64,000 nt of DNA. Source: Proteiniclasticum sediminis. GTDB lineage: Bacteria; Bacillota; Clostridia; Clostridiales; Clostridiaceae. Positions within the stretch are counted from its first letter, which is position 1. Each line of letters opens with the position of its first letter. The DNA lies in NCBI RefSeq assembly GCF_018128025.1, contig NZ_JAGSCS010000002.1, forward strand, positions 62,001 to 126,000, given 5' to 3'. The translations under genes and the position numbers were made by a program. The notes under the pieces were generated by a model that worked only from the letters and a program-made list of their open reading frames with translations, was not told the DNA's origin and ran no database searches. Positions 1 through 8,660 of this stretch are shown in pieces.

Positions 1-918
1 AATGGCTACTACAAGATTACCTCAGTTCTCAACCCCGAGTACTCCATTGATGTCTTTGGCGGGGGAGACACCATGGGGAACCGCGTGATCCAATACCACT
101 ATCATGGGGGCACAAACCAGCAGTGGAAGATTCTCAAGAATGCTGATGGTTCCATCTCATTGATGTCCAGACTCGCAGAAGAAAATGGAACCAACTTTGT
201 GTTGGATGTCTTCGGAGGAGGAAAAACGGAAGGGGTAAATGTCATCCAGTGGGCTCTCAATGGCGGAGACAACCAGAAGTGGTTCCTGCAGCCCGTGGCT
301 TCTCACACAGTGAACTTTAACAGCAATGGCGGAACGGAAGTAACATCTGTCTCTGGAACCGAAAGATCATTAATCACTGAGCCTGCAGCTCCGGTAACAG
401 AAGGCATGGTCTTTGACGGCTGGTACAAGGATGAAGCCCTGACGCTTCGCTGGAACTTTGCTTCTGACCGGATCCCCACGACGGACATCACCCTCTATGC
501 CAAGTGGGTGAAGGACTACAGTGGAACCTACATCATCCGCTCCAAGAACAGCAACCTGGTCATGGACGTCTATGGTGGAGGCACCACCGAAGGCACGAAC
601 ATCATCCAGTACAGCTACCATGGCATGACCAACCAACAGTGGAAGTTTGAATCCCTGAACAACGGATACTACAAAATAACTTCCGTGCTCAATCCGGAGT
701 ACTCCATCGATGTCTACGGCGGAGGAACCACCATGGGCAACCGGGTCATTCAGTATCATTACCATGGGGGCATCAACCAGCAGTGGAAGATCCTCGAAAA
801 TGCCGATGGCAGTATCTCCTTAATGTCTCGCCTAGCCGAAGAAAGCGGAACCGGGTATCTTCTGGACGTCTTTGGTGGCGGAAAGACCGAAGGGGTAAAT
901 GTGATCCAATGGGTCAGC
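1..918 (+). repeat. Internal duplication of the RICIN module
   Basis: Bases about 1-258 are closely repeated at about 661-918 (offset about 660). Differences are mostly synonymous, which suggests tandem duplication of the whole lectin plus InlB-repeat unit under protein-level selection. More copies may lie upstream. Confidence 0.75.
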
Positions 919-963
919 AATAATGGAGACAACCAGAAATGGTATCTGGAGAACGTGAACTAA
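1..963 (+). CDS. RICIN / InlB-repeat surface protein (3' end only)
   Basis: The reading frame is open from base 1 to the TAA at 961-963, so the start and any signal peptide lie upstream. The visible 320 residues are one partial ricin-type beta-trefoil (QxW motifs NQQW and NQKW), one InlB B-repeat (Listeria-Bacteroides repeat, containing FDGWYKDE and ending TLYAKW), then a complete second trefoil with three QxW motifs. Ricin lectin domains bind carbohydrate; InlB repeats are typical of extracellular proteins. Function beyond secreted or surface glycan binding is not visible because any catalytic part is outside the window. No LPxTG or membrane anchor follows the last trefoil, so attachment, if any, must be N-terminal. 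The two trefoils are near-duplicates. Confidence 0.85.
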   Translation, partial: NGYYKITSVLNPEYSIDVFGGGDTMGNRVIQYHYHGGTNQQWKILKNADGSISLMSRLAEENGTNFVLDVFGGGKTEGVNVIQWALNGGDNQKWFLQPVASHTVNFNSNGGTEVTSVSGTERSLITEPAAPVTEGMVFDGWYKDEALTLRWNFASDRIPTTDITLYAKWVKDYSGTYIIRSKNSNLVMDVYGGGTTEGTNIIQYSYHGMTNQQWKFESLNNGYYKITSVLNPEYSIDVYGGGTTMGNRVIQYHYHGGINQQWKILENADGSISLMSRLAEESGTGYLLDVFGGGKTEGVNVIQWVSNNGDNQKWYLENVN

Positions 964-976
964 CTCTATGATTTAT

Positions 977-998
977 AAGGGAGCTTCGGCTCCCTTTT
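977..998 (+). terminator. Rho-independent terminator after the RICIN gene
   Basis: An 8-bp stem AAGGGAGC/GCTCCCTT closed by a TTCG tetraloop, followed by TT, begins 13 bases after the stop codon. Confidence 0.8.
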
Positions 999-1065
999 CC
1001 ATGTTTTGGAGGGGATAGAATAGGGTGGGCTGAAGTCAGGGTAAATTATTTGTTTGAACGAAGTC

Positions 1066-1094
1066 TTGTAAACCTTTAGAAAGTATGTTATCTT
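1066..1094 (+). promoter_or_regulatory. Promoter of yhfZ
   Basis: TTGTAA (1066-1071), 17-base spacer, TATCTT (1089-1094). It is followed at once by the dyad at 1099-1114. Assigned by consensus only. Confidence 0.5.
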
Positions 1095-1098
1095 GAAA

Positions 1099-1114
1099 GT
1101 ACAGAAAATTGTAC
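1099..1114. promoter_or_regulatory. Putative YhfZ operator, copy 1
   Basis: GTACA-N6-TGTAC dyad just downstream of the yhfZ -10 element. The 15-mer TACARAAAATTGTAC recurs at 2073-2087 in front of yhfY. Two copies at the two gene starts of this operon, the first gene of which encodes a GntR-like regulator, suggest autoregulation. Confidence 0.6.
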
Positions 1115-1127
1115 GTTGGTGATGAAG

Positions 1128-2054
1128 ATGGAAATACGGGAAAAACTGCTAAATAAGAATGCTTTAATGATCAATTACCTGGCAAAAGAATTCATGACCA
1201 AGGATGAAGGCGACCGAATTATGACCGTGGCGGACTATGCGGAGAAATACTACCTGGGCCGTGGTACGGTGCAGTCGGCGCTGAAATTTCTCTGTGATCT
1301 GGACGCGGTCTCCCTGGATAAGCGGGGACATCTGGGCACCTATCTCACGAAGATCGATTACCTGAAGCTCCTGAAAGTGACGGATATCAACTTCATCGTG
1401 GGTGTTATGCCGCTGCCTTACACCAAGCGCTATGAAGGCCTGGCCACAGGACTTAACCACAGCGAGTTTGCCAAAAAGTTCGCCATGAACCTGGCCTATA
1501 TGCGCGGTGCCATCAACCGTCTGGAGTCACTGCTCCAGAACCGCTACGACTTTGCCGTGCTTTCCAAATTAGCGGCTAAGCACTATATTGGCGAAGGATA
1601 CCCGGTGGAGATCATTCTCAGTTTTGGGAAAAACAGCTTCGTCGGAAACCATGCCTTGGTCTTCTCCAATGGGAAGAGTCACACCATTGAAGATGGCATG
1701 CGGGTAGGGGTAGACTCCACCTCCATTGACCATGTGATTATCACGAAGAAGCTCACCAAAGAAAAGAAAGTGGAACTTTTAGATATGCCCTATAATGTCA
1801 TGCGGGCAAAGCTTTTTGAAGGCGAACTGGATGCAGGAGTTATGACCTTGGATGAAGTCCAGGGGAAAGACATCAACTTCAACACCAAAATTGTGGATGA
1901 ACTCCTTCCCCAGGGGGAAAACACGGAAGCGGTCATTGTGGTTAAACGGGACAAGAAAGAGATTCAGAAAATCCTGGAGAAATACATCGTCAAAGCCGAT
2001 GTGCTCCGGATCCAGGAACAGGTAGTCGCGCATCAGATGGTGCCCAACTACTGA
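1128..2054 (+). CDS. yhfZ: YhfZ family transcriptional regulator
   Basis: A 308-residue protein with an N-terminal winged-helix segment (about residues 8-75, recognition-helix-like GTVQSALKFL) and a C-terminal YhfZ domain with a periplasmic-binding-protein-like pattern (about 80-300). The family is known only as the regulator encoded with the yhf operon of enterobacteria; here it leads the same operon. The start at 1128 is chosen because GGTGA lies six bases upstream; in-frame ATG at 1122 and TTG at 1116 are alternatives. It probably binds the repeated TACARAAAATTGTAC motif and responds to a pathway metabolite; both are inference. Confidence 0.85.
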   Translation: MEIREKLLNKNALMINYLAKEFMTKDEGDRIMTVADYAEKYYLGRGTVQSALKFLCDLDAVSLDKRGHLGTYLTKIDYLKLLKVTDINFIVGVMPLPYTKRYEGLATGLNHSEFAKKFAMNLAYMRGAINRLESLLQNRYDFAVLSKLAAKHYIGEGYPVEIILSFGKNSFVGNHALVFSNGKSHTIEDGMRVGVDSTSIDHVIITKKLTKEKKVELLDMPYNVMRAKLFEGELDAGVMTLDEVQGKDINFNTKIVDELLPQGENTEAVIVVKRDKKEIQKILEKYIVKADVLRIQEQVVAHQMVPNY

Positions 2055-2072
2055 TCCTTTTTACTCCAAATA

Positions 2073-2088
2073 TACAAAAAATTGTACA
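2073..2088. promoter_or_regulatory. Putative YhfZ operator, copy 2
   Basis: TACAA-N4-TTGTA dyad, 14 of 15 bases the same as copy 1, between yhfZ and yhfY and 13 bases before the yhfY start. It could make transcription of the structural genes separable from yhfZ. Confidence 0.55.
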
Positions 2089-2100
2089 TTGAGGTGCCCC

Positions 2101-2466
2101 ATGGAAATTTATGAAAGACTGGACATCCTGAAAATGGCAGGACAGATCAGTGAAAACACTTATGAGCAGGTTCTTCGGATCATCGACTACTTCAACGAAG
2201 AGCATCTTCTTCAGATCAACGAGGAAAACGGAGCCATGTTCATCACCCACCTGTGCATCGCCCTGCGCCGCATGGAGCAGAAGGAAGCCATCGCAGGCAT
2301 GGAAGAGGAGATCTACCAAGAGATCCGCGAGAATTCGTATTATAGCCGGTCCAAGGAGACCTTAACCCATATGGAACAGCTCCTGGGTAGCACCATACCC
2401 CCTGAGGAGAAAGGATACCTCATGATGCATTTGTGTGTCCTGTTCGAAAAAACATCAGCAAACTAG
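2101..2466 (+). CDS. yhfY: YhfY-like PRD-domain protein
   Basis: A 121-residue single PRD (PTS regulation domain)-like protein. Two conserved-looking histidines, in FITHLCIAL and LMMHLCVLF, are placed like the phosphorylatable histidines of PRDs. PRD proteins are usually controlled by HPr/EII phosphorylation, so this gene may link the operon to PTS status (inference). It has no DNA-binding domain. GAGGTG precedes the ATG at 2101. It sits between yhfZ and yhfU as a small accessory gene, as in the enterobacterial operon. Confidence 0.75.
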   Translation: MEIYERLDILKMAGQISENTYEQVLRIIDYFNEEHLLQINEENGAMFITHLCIALRRMEQKEAIAGMEEEIYQEIRENSYYSRSKETLTHMEQLLGSTIPPEEKGYLMMHLCVLFEKTSAN

Positions 2467-2484
2467 CGAAAGGAGGAGAGATCT

Positions 2485-2841
2485 ATGAAAATTGTCGTCG
2501 GCGGACAAATGGACAAAGAAAATGTGGCTGCGCTTCTGCGCAAGTATGTCAGTGCAGACACTCAGATCACCATTCAATCGGATATCCAGGCTTCCATGGC
2601 CATCAAGACCGGAGCTGCGGATTACTACTTCGGTGCCTGCAACACCGGAGGCGGAGGAGCCTTAGCCATGGCCATCGCCATTTTGGGGATGAACCAGTGT
2701 GCCACCGTAGCCATGCCTGGAAACATCAAGAGCGAAGCTGAAATTATCCAGGAAGTGAAGCAGGGCAAGAAAGCCTTCGGCTTTACCCCCCAGGCTGCAG
2801 AAACCGTCATTCCTATCATTGTTCGAGAAATCCAAAAATAA
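2485..2841 (+). CDS. yhfU: YhfU family protein (DUF2620)
   Basis: 118 residues, cytosolic, with an alpha/beta pattern and a glycine-rich loop NTGGGGALAMA at about residues 53-63. DUF2620 proteins are encoded next to YhfT transporters; biochemical function is unknown. A soluble component or regulator of the YhfT transporter is plausible from constant linkage. Strong site AAAGGAGGAG. It lies 18 bases after yhfY and 21 before yhfT, so it is in the same transcript. Confidence 0.8.
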   Translation: MKIVVGGQMDKENVAALLRKYVSADTQITIQSDIQASMAIKTGAADYYFGACNTGGGGALAMAIAILGMNQCATVAMPGNIKSEAEIIQEVKQGKKAFGFTPQAAETVIPIIVREIQK

Positions 2842-2862
2842 CTATTTATAAGGAGTGAAATC

Positions 2863-4155
2863 ATGAATTATGTTGTAATCGCCCTTTTAGGAGCTCTCGC
2901 TGCTGTTCTCGCCAACGTCGGTGTCGCTGTCTTCAATGATGGTCTTCGTCCCATTATGCCCGAATATCTGGAAGGCCGCATGGACAAGAAAGCCATCGCT
3001 GCCACTTCCTTCGCCATGGGCTTTGGTCTGGTCATCGGATTTGGTATTCCCGTTTCCGTAGCCGCCAGCATCATCCTCATCCATAGTGTGCTTCTGGGCA
3101 CCGACATCATCGGTACCTGGGCACCCAAAGGAAAAGTTGGCATGGCCATCTCCGCTGGCGTTGGTGCCCTTTACGGCATTGGCCTTGTGGCCGGACTCCA
3201 GTTTGTTGTGGACCTTTTTGCCAAGCTCCCCGTAAACTTCCTGGGCAGCCTCGGCCAGGTCAGCACTCCTGTCACCGCAGCCTTCGCCATTTTCCCGGCG
3301 CTGGTGGTGGCTTATCAGTTTGGTTATAAGCACGGACTCATTACTTTTGGTGTTTCCTTCCTGGTTCGCCAGATTGTCACCTACTACGGCAAGTTCAACC
3401 TGGGAACAGCCAAGATCGCGCTGAATGCTGAAGGTATGGCTCTCCTCGCCGGTATGATCATCATGCTGATCTACGCCATGAGAGAAAAGCAGGACAAGAA
3501 TGACGTCAGCGTCGATTTGACCTCCATTTTTGCGGACCGCGTAAAAAAGATCAAGAAGAACCTTCCTGTATTGGCAGTCATGGGTGGACTTATTTCCATG
3601 GCGACCAGTCTGACCATCGTTGCTGGAGACCCCATTTCCCTGAATCTGATGAAAGAGGGACAGTTGGTTGAAGGCGGATTGGCTGCACTGGCTCGTGCCA
3701 TTGGCTTTGTGCCCCTGGTGGCTACCACAGCCATCACCACCGGTGTATACGCTCCGGCAGGAATGACCTTTGTCTTTGTTGTGGGCTTCTTCGTGAAGAA
3801 CCCCTTCCTGGCTCTGGTTCTCGGTGCTGTCGTCATGGCCGTGGAAATTCTTCTTCTGGAAGTCATCGCCAAGGGACTGGATAAGTTCCCGGGCATCCGC
3901 AAGGCTGGAGACAATATCCGTACAGCCATGACGAAGGTACTGGAAGTGGCTCTTCTTCTGGGAGGACTGCTCTCTGCCTACACCATGGCCCAGGCCATGG
4001 GTCTCTTCATCGTCATTGGCATCTATGTCCTCAACAAGACCAGCAAGAAGCCCATTGTGGAAATGGCCATCGGACCGGTGGGCGCCATCGCCACAGGCAT
4101 CATCATGAACATCTTGTATCTCATTGGTCTGTACCAGATCCCTGTTGTAAAGTAA
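2863..4155 (+). CDS. yhfT: YhfT family integral membrane transporter
   Basis: 430 residues, almost entirely hydrophobic, with roughly 11-12 predicted membrane segments and a charged loop near residue 205 (MREKQDKNDVS). It matches the YhfT family of putative transporters of unknown substrate. It is the only membrane protein of the operon and so probably imports the compound that Php, YhfS, YhfX and YhfW act on. TAAGGAG precedes the ATG. Confidence 0.85.
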   Translation: MNYVVIALLGALAAVLANVGVAVFNDGLRPIMPEYLEGRMDKKAIAATSFAMGFGLVIGFGIPVSVAASIILIHSVLLGTDIIGTWAPKGKVGMAISAGVGALYGIGLVAGLQFVVDLFAKLPVNFLGSLGQVSTPVTAAFAIFPALVVAYQFGYKHGLITFGVSFLVRQIVTYYGKFNLGTAKIALNAEGMALLAGMIIMLIYAMREKQDKNDVSVDLTSIFADRVKKIKKNLPVLAVMGGLISMATSLTIVAGDPISLNLMKEGQLVEGGLAALARAIGFVPLVATTAITTGVYAPAGMTFVFVVGFFVKNPFLALVLGAVVMAVEILLLEVIAKGLDKFPGIRKAGDNIRTAMTKVLEVALLLGGLLSAYTMAQAMGLFIVIGIYVLNKTSKKPIVEMAIGPVGAIATGIIMNILYLIGLYQIPVVK

Positions 4156-4166
4156 AACCAAGAGTA

Positions 4167-4201
4167 TTGGACGTCTCCCTCCTTAAAGAGGAGACGTCCA
4201 A
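4167..4201 (+). promoter_or_regulatory. Intra-operon hairpin between yhfT and php
   Basis: A perfect 12-bp stem TTGGACGTCTCC/GGAGACGTCCAA with an 11-base loop, followed by only three T. The lack of a T-run argues for an RNA-stabilising or processing hairpin, or partial attenuation, rather than a full terminator. It divides the regulator/transporter half from the enzyme half. Confidence 0.7.
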
Positions 4202-4228
4202 TTTCAAAAGAAGAGAGGAGCAACAACT

Positions 4229-5107
4229 ATGCTGGTTCCTGGAATTACCTATTCCCATGAACATATTGCCCTGGACCTTTCTGCCGTGAAAAAAACAGAC
4301 GATACCAAGCTAGACTGTATTGAAGAAACCATTCAGGAATTTCATGATCTGTACGCCAAAGGCGTCCGCAATGTCCTGGAAGTGTCCAACCGCGGGATGG
4401 GCCGAGATATCAAAGCCATTCAGCGGGTTTCCCAAGAAACGGGAATTCAGATCATCTGCTCCACAGGGTACTACAAGGAACCCTTCTTTCCACCGGAAGT
4501 GACTGAGCTGTCAGAAGAAGAGCTCACCCGGATTATGGTGGAAGAAATCGAAGTCGGCATTGAGGGCACAAAGATCAAAGCCGGAATCATCGGCGAAATC
4601 GGATCCAGCCTGAACCGCTTCGAAGAAACTGAGCTTAAAGTCTTCCGGGCTGCAGGCGCTGCCCAGAAAATCACCCACAAGCCCCTGATTACCCATACGT
4701 CCCTTGCGACCTTAGCCTTAGAACAGATTGCGATGTTTCGGGAAATGGACATCGATTTGGATAAAATCATCATCAGCCATGTGGACCTTTCTGGCGATGT
4801 GGGATACATCGAAGAAATTCTAAAAACCGGAGTAAATGTGGCCTTCGACACCATCGGAAAAACTAACTATCAACCCGATGAACTGCGAGTGGACATGCTA
4901 AAGACCCTTTGTGAGGGAGGATATAGTCACAAGATTCTCCTCTCGCTGGATATTACCCGCAAATCCAATATGAAACATCAAGGCGGCATCGGCTATGCCT
5001 ATCTGGTGGATACCTTCCTTCCCCGGCTTCGGGAAGCGGGGATTTCCGAAATGCACATCCAGAACATGACCCAGAAGAATATTATAAGGATCCTTGAGGA
5101 GGCGTGA
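4229..5107 (+). CDS. php: Phosphotriesterase homology protein (YhfV/Php)
   Basis: 292 residues, amidohydrolase-fold TIM barrel. Metal-binding residues are visible: HEH at residues 10-12, a glutamate in GEIGSS, histidines in ITHTS and ISHVDLSG, and the last-strand aspartate in SLDITRKS. The family resembles bacterial phosphotriesterases, but the E. coli member has no established natural substrate; lactone or ester hydrolysis is plausible. GAGAGGAG precedes the start. The gap to yhfS is six bases. Confidence 0.85.
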   Translation: MLVPGITYSHEHIALDLSAVKKTDDTKLDCIEETIQEFHDLYAKGVRNVLEVSNRGMGRDIKAIQRVSQETGIQIICSTGYYKEPFFPPEVTELSEEELTRIMVEEIEVGIEGTKIKAGIIGEIGSSLNRFEETELKVFRAAGAAQKITHKPLITHTSLATLALEQIAMFREMDIDLDKIIISHVDLSGDVGYIEEILKTGVNVAFDTIGKTNYQPDELRVDMLKTLCEGGYSHKILLSLDITRKSNMKHQGGIGYAYLVDTFLPRLREAGISEMHIQNMTQKNIIRILEEA

Positions 5108-5113
5108 AGAACC

Positions 5114-6208
5114 ATGGAAACCTATCCGTTGAAAAGTATAACCCTTGAAGAAGCACAAAGGCTTCAGTTCCGCATCGTGGATACGGTGACCCGTCACTTC
5201 TCTGGAAGAGAAATTCTGGGACTGGGGGATCTGGGTGTAGTTCCGGGGCTTAATAAGCCCACCTACACGCTGAAAGTCGAAGCGGTGCTGAAAGATCTCT
5301 TCCATGCAGAAGCTGCAGTACTCCTTCGAGGAGCCGGCACCGGCGCCCTCCGGGAGGGCATTCAGGCGGTGCTTCGCCCGGGAGAAAGGCTCCTGGTCCA
5401 TGATGCGCCGGTCTATCCCACCACGCAAAACACCCTTCATCAGATGGGCGTGGAGCTGGTTCGAGCAGATTTCAACGATCCGGTGGCCCTTCGGGCTTGT
5501 ATGAAGAAAGAAAAGCTCAACGCCGCCCTCATCCAGTACACCCGGCAAAAGCCCCAGGATAAGTATTCCCTGGGCGAAGTGGTGCAGATCATCCGGGAAG
5601 AGGCCGGGGATCTCCCCATCGTCACCGACGATAATTATGCCGTGTTTAAAGTGGCAAAAATTGGCTCCGAGCTGGGGGCAGACCTCAGCGCATTTTCCGC
5701 CTTTAAGCTTCTTGGACCCGAAGGGATTGGTGTTCTGGTGGGAAAGAAAGTCTATATCGATGAAGTCATCCGGAAAAACTATTCCGGCGGAAGCCAGGTC
5801 CAAGGCTTTGAAGCCATGGAGGTTCTCCGGGGAATGATTTATGCCCCCGTGATGATCGCCATTCAAAATGAGGTCATCCTGGAGACAAAACGGCGTCTGG
5901 ACGCCGGGGAAGTGCCCGGGGTGAAGGCTGCGGTCATTGCCAATGCCCAATCCAAAGTGCTTCTGGTGGAATTTGAGAAAAATATTGCGGCGGATGTTTT
6001 AAAAGAAGCCGAAAAGCGGGGAGCAGCCCCCAACCCTGTGGGCGCGGAATCCAAGTATGAGGTGGTGCCCATGTTCTACCGTCTCTCCGGAACCTTCCGA
6101 GCAGAAGATCCGGAACTGGAAAACCGCATGATCCGCATTAACCCCATGCGCAGCGGTCCGGACACGATCATCCGGATCCTGAAGGAAAGCCTGGAAAATT
6201 TGAAATGA
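5114..6208 (+). CDS. yhfS: YhfS, PLP-dependent aminotransferase-like protein
   Basis: 364 residues, fold-type I PLP enzyme. The cofactor site is seen as GAGTGALR (residues about 74-80), TDDNY (171-175, Asp to the pyridine nitrogen) and SAFK (Lys198 as Schiff-base lysine). Substrate is unknown. Its pairing with a second, fold-type III PLP enzyme (YhfX) in one operon is distinctive and suggests an amino-acid or amino-sugar-like intermediate. Confidence 0.85.
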   Translation: METYPLKSITLEEAQRLQFRIVDTVTRHFSGREILGLGDLGVVPGLNKPTYTLKVEAVLKDLFHAEAAVLLRGAGTGALREGIQAVLRPGERLLVHDAPVYPTTQNTLHQMGVELVRADFNDPVALRACMKKEKLNAALIQYTRQKPQDKYSLGEVVQIIREEAGDLPIVTDDNYAVFKVAKIGSELGADLSAFSAFKLLGPEGIGVLVGKKVYIDEVIRKNYSGGSQVQGFEAMEVLRGMIYAPVMIAIQNEVILETKRRLDAGEVPGVKAAVIANAQSKVLLVEFEKNIAADVLKEAEKRGAAPNPVGAESKYEVVPMFYRLSGTFRAEDPELENRMIRINPMRSGPDTIIRILKESLENLK

Positions 6209-6218
6209 GGTGAAAGCC

Positions 6219-7388
6219 ATGTTCTTAGAGAAAACACGACAAGAGAATGAAAAGCTCATCGCATGTGCTTTCGATCTCCATCAGCGGGGACTGATTTCCC
6301 CTGACACCTACATCCTCGACATGGATATGATCCGAAGAAATGGGGAAATGATGATGAAGGAAGCCCGGGAAACCGGGGTAAAGCTCTTCTTCATGACCAA
6401 GCAGTTTGGCCGAAACCCCCTCGTGGCCACCATGCTTCAGGATTTGGGATTCGATGGAGCTGTCGCTGTGGATTTTCGGGAAACCGAAACCTTGCGAAAA
6501 GCAGGTATCCAGCTGGGAAACGTAGGGCATATCGTCCAGATTCCCAAAGCGCAGATTCCCGCCATCCTAGAGGCGAAGCCTCATACCCTCACAGTCTATA
6601 CCTTGGAGAAGATGAAGGAAATTGACGAAGCGGCCAAGGCTTTAGAACGGGTCCAGGACATCACCCTCCGCATCATCGGAAAAGAAGATTTCCTCTATCC
6701 GGGTCAATATGGCGGATTCACCTTAGAGGAACTCCCTCAGGTAGTGGAAACCGCCAAAAGTTTACCCCATGTACGAATCTCGGGGGTTACCTCCTTTCCC
6801 TGTTTCCTCTATTCGGAAATGTCCAAGAAAGTGGAAAGTACCCCTAACCTGAAGACGGTGCTGGAGGGAAAACGGCAGCTAGAGGAGTTGGGGCTCACCA
6901 TCAAGGATGTGAACCTGCCTTCGGTGACCACCACCGCTACGCTGAAAGCCATCCGAAATGCCGGGGGGACCCATGGCGAACCGGGACACAGTCTCACGGG
7001 AACTACGCCCTATCACCGCCAGGCTAAGGGTGAAGAAAGCCCGGCCATGGTCTATGTCTCCGAGGTTTCTCACCAGCTGGAGGGGATGAGCTACGCCTAT
7101 GGCGGCGGTTCCTATGCGAGGTCCCATGTGGCGAAGGCCTTGGTGGGGAAGAATTTGGAAGATTCCGTGATCACTGATGTAATACCACCCCGGGCCGATA
7201 ATATTGACTACTATATCGCCTTGGAAGGAAATCATCATGTCTCCGATACGGTGGTCATGGCCTTTCGGACACAGATTTTTGTCACCCGAAGCCATGTGGC
7301 CGTAGTGGACGGAATTCAGCAAGGCACACCGAAGCTTCTGGGGATCTTTGATGCCCAGGGTAGAAAACTGGACGAACTGGCTATTTAG
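6219..7388 (+). CDS. yhfX: YhfX, alanine-racemase-fold PLP protein
   Basis: 389 residues, fold-type III PLP enzyme (alanine racemase/decarboxylase N-terminal barrel). Lys61 in MTKQFGRNP is the expected Schiff-base lysine. The C-terminal part has FRTQIFVTRS, conserved in YhfX. It may catalyse racemisation, decarboxylation or lyase chemistry; no member has an assigned reaction that I know of. The ATG at 6219 is preferred because AGGTGA lies just upstream; a GTG at 6210 is the alternative. Confidence 0.85.
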   Translation: MFLEKTRQENEKLIACAFDLHQRGLISPDTYILDMDMIRRNGEMMMKEARETGVKLFFMTKQFGRNPLVATMLQDLGFDGAVAVDFRETETLRKAGIQLGNVGHIVQIPKAQIPAILEAKPHTLTVYTLEKMKEIDEAAKALERVQDITLRIIGKEDFLYPGQYGGFTLEELPQVVETAKSLPHVRISGVTSFPCFLYSEMSKKVESTPNLKTVLEGKRQLEELGLTIKDVNLPSVTTTATLKAIRNAGGTHGEPGHSLTGTTPYHRQAKGEESPAMVYVSEVSHQLEGMSYAYGGGSYARSHVAKALVGKNLEDSVITDVIPPRADNIDYYIALEGNHHVSDTVVMAFRTQIFVTRSHVAVVDGIQQGTPKLLGIFDAQGRKLDELAI

Positions 7389-7404
7389 AAAGAAGGATGA
7401 AATT

Positions 7405-8625
7405 ATGGGAAGATTTGTTGTTGTGGTGCTGGATGGATTTGGAATCGGAGAAATGCCCGATGTGGGCATGGTGAGACCGGAGGATGCCGGCTCCAACACC
7501 TGTCGTCATATCTTGCAGCAAAAACCGGATCTGTATCTTCCCCATCTGGAGAAGCTGGGTCTGATGAACGCTTTGGGGGAGGAAATCGGAAAGATGCGAT
7601 TCAGTCCCAAGGCAAATTATGGCCGGGCAGAGCTCCTTCATTTTGGCGCGGACACCTTCTATGGTCATCAGGAAATTATGGGAACAAGACCCCGAATGCC
7701 GGAGAAGGCTCCCTTTAAAAGAGTTCTGCCCTTGGCTGAAGAGGCTCTCAAAAAGGCTGGATATGAGGTGGAACGCCTTCGAAAGGGTTCGGATGAAATT
7801 CTTTTTGTGGATCAGGCCGTGACGGTGGGGGACAACATCGAGACAGATCCTGGGCAAGCCTATAATGTGACCTCGGCCCTGGATGTGGTGGACTTTAAAA
7901 AGGTTGTGGCCATCGGGAAAATTGTGCGCAGTGTTTCTCGGGTTTCCCGGGTCATCACCTTTGGCGGTGAAGGGGTGACATCGGAGGATCTTCTTCAGGC
8001 CATCGAAGTCCGGGAAGAAGGGTATATGGGTGTCAACGCTCCTCGATCAGGGGTATACCGACAGGGTTACCAGTGTGTTCATCTGGGGTATGGGATCGAT
8101 CCGGAAGTCCAGGCACCCACTATCCTAGGCAAAGCCGGGACAAAGGTCGTTCTCATCGGGAAAGTGCAGGACATCGTCTTTAATGATTATGGAAAGAGCA
8201 TCCCCGGCGTAGACACCAAAGAAGTCCTCACCCGTACCATTGAAGAGCTGGATCAGCTAGACGAAGGGTTCATCTGCACCAATGTTCAGGAAACGGACCT
8301 CAGCGGTCACGCTGAAAGCGTGGATCGCTATGCGGAAATCCTGACCATTGCAGACCGGTACCTTGGAGAGCTCATGGAACACCTCCACGGCGATGATCTT
8401 CTCGTGGTCATGGCCGATCATGGTAATGATCCCACCAGCGGAAGTTCCCGGCATTCGCGGGAAAGAGTTCCGCTTTTGGTCTATCAAGAAGGTGTAGAGG
8501 GGCAAGTCATGGGCACCCGAAAGTCCTTATCCGATGTGGGGGCCACGGTGCTGGACTATTTCCAGGCTTCTGCTCCAGAAAATGGGGAGTCGTTCCTGGA
8601 CTTTTATCGAAAACCAAAGAAATAA
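7405..8625 (+). CDS. yhfW: YhfW, phosphopentomutase-like metalloenzyme
   Basis: 406 residues of the alkaline-phosphatase superfamily, phosphopentomutase branch. The N-terminal metal motif VVVLDGFGIGEMPD and the C-terminal MADHGNDPTSGSSRHSRE motif match dinuclear-metal ligands; PGTD-type cap motifs of true DeoB are not obvious. It probably moves or removes a phosphate on a sugar-like substrate. AGAAGGATGA precedes the ATG. This is the last gene of the operon; a strong terminator follows. Confidence 0.85.
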   Translation: MGRFVVVVLDGFGIGEMPDVGMVRPEDAGSNTCRHILQQKPDLYLPHLEKLGLMNALGEEIGKMRFSPKANYGRAELLHFGADTFYGHQEIMGTRPRMPEKAPFKRVLPLAEEALKKAGYEVERLRKGSDEILFVDQAVTVGDNIETDPGQAYNVTSALDVVDFKKVVAIGKIVRSVSRVSRVITFGGEGVTSEDLLQAIEVREEGYMGVNAPRSGVYRQGYQCVHLGYGIDPEVQAPTILGKAGTKVVLIGKVQDIVFNDYGKSIPGVDTKEVLTRTIEELDQLDEGFICTNVQETDLSGHAESVDRYAEILTIADRYLGELMEHLHGDDLLVVMADHGNDPTSGSSRHSRERVPLLVYQEGVEGQVMGTRKSLSDVGATVLDYFQASAPENGESFLDFYRKPKK

Positions 8626-8660
8626 TCTCTTAAATGCCACAGAGAGACCATGCAATTATT

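Noticed and set aside
2887-4161. A 424-codon open frame opposite yhfT
   Set aside because: Very His/Asp-rich with no hydrophobic core; antisense to a clear membrane protein gene.
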